A DNA stretch of 38,961 nt, taken from the IMG/VR virus record IMGVR_UViG_3300013772_000025, positions 4,249 through 43,209 of that record. The stretch is one strand, 5' to 3'. Below, in pieces: positions 37,831-38,961 of the stretch. Under the pieces are notes generated by a model. That model saw only the letters and a program-made list of their open reading frames with translations, had not been told where the DNA came from and searched no databases. The stretch's first letter is position 1. Every line of letters starts with the position of its first letter. Origin of the DNA: a virus. The position numbers were made by a program, and so were the translations under genes.

Positions 37831-38478
37831 ATGACAACCGCACAGCAAATCATCGAATCTGCCTACTCGCGCTCGACGTCCAACGACGCCGGCAAGCTCG
37901 CGGGCGACGGCGAACTCTTGCTTCACCTGAATCGGAAGTACCAGTCGCTCTACGCGATCATGGCTGCCTTCGGCGGCGACAACGCGCTCGCGTCCGCAGT
38001 GCTCAACTTCGCCGGCGGTCCGCCCGCGGTTGCCGCGTTGCCAGTCGATGCGATCGATCTGATCCGGGTCGAACAGGCGAACGGCGGGAAAGCGTACCTG
38101 ATCCCGGCCAACGAGAAGGACCGCGGCTGGCACCTGGCACCCGCGATGTACCGGCAGGGCGCGTCGCTCATTTCGCGCGGCCAGACCGGCGACCCCGGTG
38201 TCGGTACAGCGATCACGCTCTTCCACCTCGACGCGCCGGCGGCACTGGTCGCGCTGGCAACGGCGCTCGACGCGCGATTCCCCGTCCGCTACGAAGAGAT
38301 ATTGGTGCTCGACCTCGCGATCTATCTCTCGGTCAAAGACGAAGGCCGGAGCGTGAACGAGTACAAGCAGCTCAAAGACGAATACCGGGACGCGATGGAA
38401 GCGTTCAACCTATTGGTGCGCGGCTCGAATTCGGCGAAGGAACGGCCGCAGCCTTCAGTGGCAGCGACGAAGGACTGA
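37831..38478 (+). CDS. Head-tail adaptor-like protein, copy B
   Basis: 215 residues. Its beginning, TAQQIIESAYSRS followed by GELLLHLNRKYQSLYAIM, matches the first helices of the protein at 35147. The rest has a beta part (IDLIRVEQANGGKAYLIP) and a helical end with VRYEEILVLDLAIYLSVKDE, as in phage adaptor or tail-completion proteins. A related pair on both sides of the spike suggests duplication or stacked ring components. No overlap with the previous gene; overlaps the next by TGATG. Confidence 0.55.
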   Translation: MTTAQQIIESAYSRSTSNDAGKLAGDGELLLHLNRKYQSLYAIMAAFGGDNALASAVLNFAGGPPAVAALPVDAIDLIRVEQANGGKAYLIPANEKDRGWHLAPAMYRQGASLISRGQTGDPGVGTAITLFHLDAPAALVALATALDARFPVRYEEILVLDLAIYLSVKDEGRSVNEYKQLKDEYRDAMEAFNLLVRGSNSAKERPQPSVAATKD

Positions 38479-38957
38479 TGGGCAATACGCTCCACATCTC
38501 AGATTTCGGTGGCGGCGTCGCCCTCTTGGGCTCGGCCGACGTGCAGCGGACCGACGAGCTGCAGATCTGCGACTCTTACGACATCGGCGAGCGTGGGCAG
38601 CTCATTGTCGCGAGCGACATCTCCAATTTCGCGGCGAGTGTATTCGGAATTGGTGGCTCGGCCGCTACAAAGCTCTACGGAATAGTCGCAGCCGGGACGG
38701 CGCAGGACCGCTACCTCCTGATCGTCGGCGAAGCGTTGAACAATCTAGCGATCAACGTTCTGTACGTCTGGCGCTATAACTTGCCGGCACTGACCATAGC
38801 AACACTCGTCGCCGGTGCCCCGCGCGCCCAGGGTGCCATCGTCACCTTCGCCAGTTTCCCCTTCGTCGACCGCTTGGGAGTGCAGCAGCGGCCGACGTTG
38901 ATGTGCATCGCGCCCCGCGAGACGACCCAGGCGAACGACCACGGGCGGACGCCGTAG
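38478..38957 (+). CDS. Virion-type protein, probably incomplete at the window edge
   Basis: 159 residues ending at a TAG four bases before the window edge. Glycine-rich beta start (ISDFGGGVALLGSADVQRTD), then alternating strands such as LYGIVAAGTAQDRYLLIVG and INVLYVWRYNLPALTIATL, a style of large tail or virion proteins. The last residues (QANDHGRTP) look unlike a natural end; the gene may have an assembly frameshift near 38930 and continue past the window. Function inferred from position. Confidence 0.6.
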   Translation: MGNTLHISDFGGGVALLGSADVQRTDELQICDSYDIGERGQLIVASDISNFAASVFGIGGSAATKLYGIVAAGTAQDRYLLIVGEALNNLAINVLYVWRYNLPALTIATLVAGAPRAQGAIVTFASFPFVDRLGVQQRPTLMCIAPRETTQANDHGRTP

Positions 38958-38961
38958 CGCA

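Overview
This window looks like a large part of one temperate tailed-phage genome (or prophage) from a GC-rich bacterium with an outer membrane. Almost every gene is on the + strand and most neighbours overlap by ATGA or GTGA. The host type is inferred from a spanin-like protein, a lipoprotein and a JAMM-like secreted protein, all of which fit a diderm cell. No host can be named from the sequence. The ends look arbitrary: the first gene enters from outside, and the last is a tail or virion gene with a stop four bases before the edge.

Layout. 1-6147: a giant multidomain virion-type protein (2H phosphoesterase-like domain, two separate HExxH metallopeptidase motifs, helical C-terminal region), with two small genes overprinted in another frame. 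6281-8187: lysis cassette (holin-like, L,D-transpeptidase-like, spanin-like, JAMM-like exported protein). 8295-9536: immunity region with a minus-strand XRE-type repressor, a Cro-like gene and two matching operator-like sites. 9599-16298: early genes (DUF6745 gene broken at a 12-bp repeat tract, Gam-like protein, putative annealing protein, DUF5131/Gp37-Gp68 protein, HerA/FtsK-like ATPase). 16291-18243: excisionase-like protein, tyrosine recombinase and an attP-like site built around the 3' half of a tRNA-Met.

18258-22577: DUF3307 membrane protein, Dam-type methylase, winged-helix proteins, small zinc-binding proteins, an Acb2/Tad1-like protein, an RyR-domain protein and a secreted OB-like protein. 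The adjacent Acb2/Tad1-like and RyR genes are a candidate counter-defence island against nucleotide-signal immunity. 22648-28593: packaging genes (small and large terminase), unknown small genes, a zincin-like lipoprotein and an initiator-like tRNA-Met. 28691-38957: head and tail genes (portal, scaffold, major capsid, small head proteins, two related adaptors, pectate-lyase-type tail spike, last partial tail gene). In this late region, and also upstream of the holin gene, intrinsic terminators sit just before strong ribosome binding sites; two of them carry the same 26-base leader.

How it works together: the recombinase, excisionase, attP and repressor support lysogeny. The Gam-like and putative annealing proteins, HerA-like ATPase and methylase support DNA metabolism. 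Terminase, portal, scaffold and capsid build and fill the head. The giant protein may be carried in the virion. The most distinctive items are the overprinted genes, the attP with matched arm sites, the possible nucleotide-sponge pair, the DUF6745 repeat frameshift, and the initiator-like tRNA.
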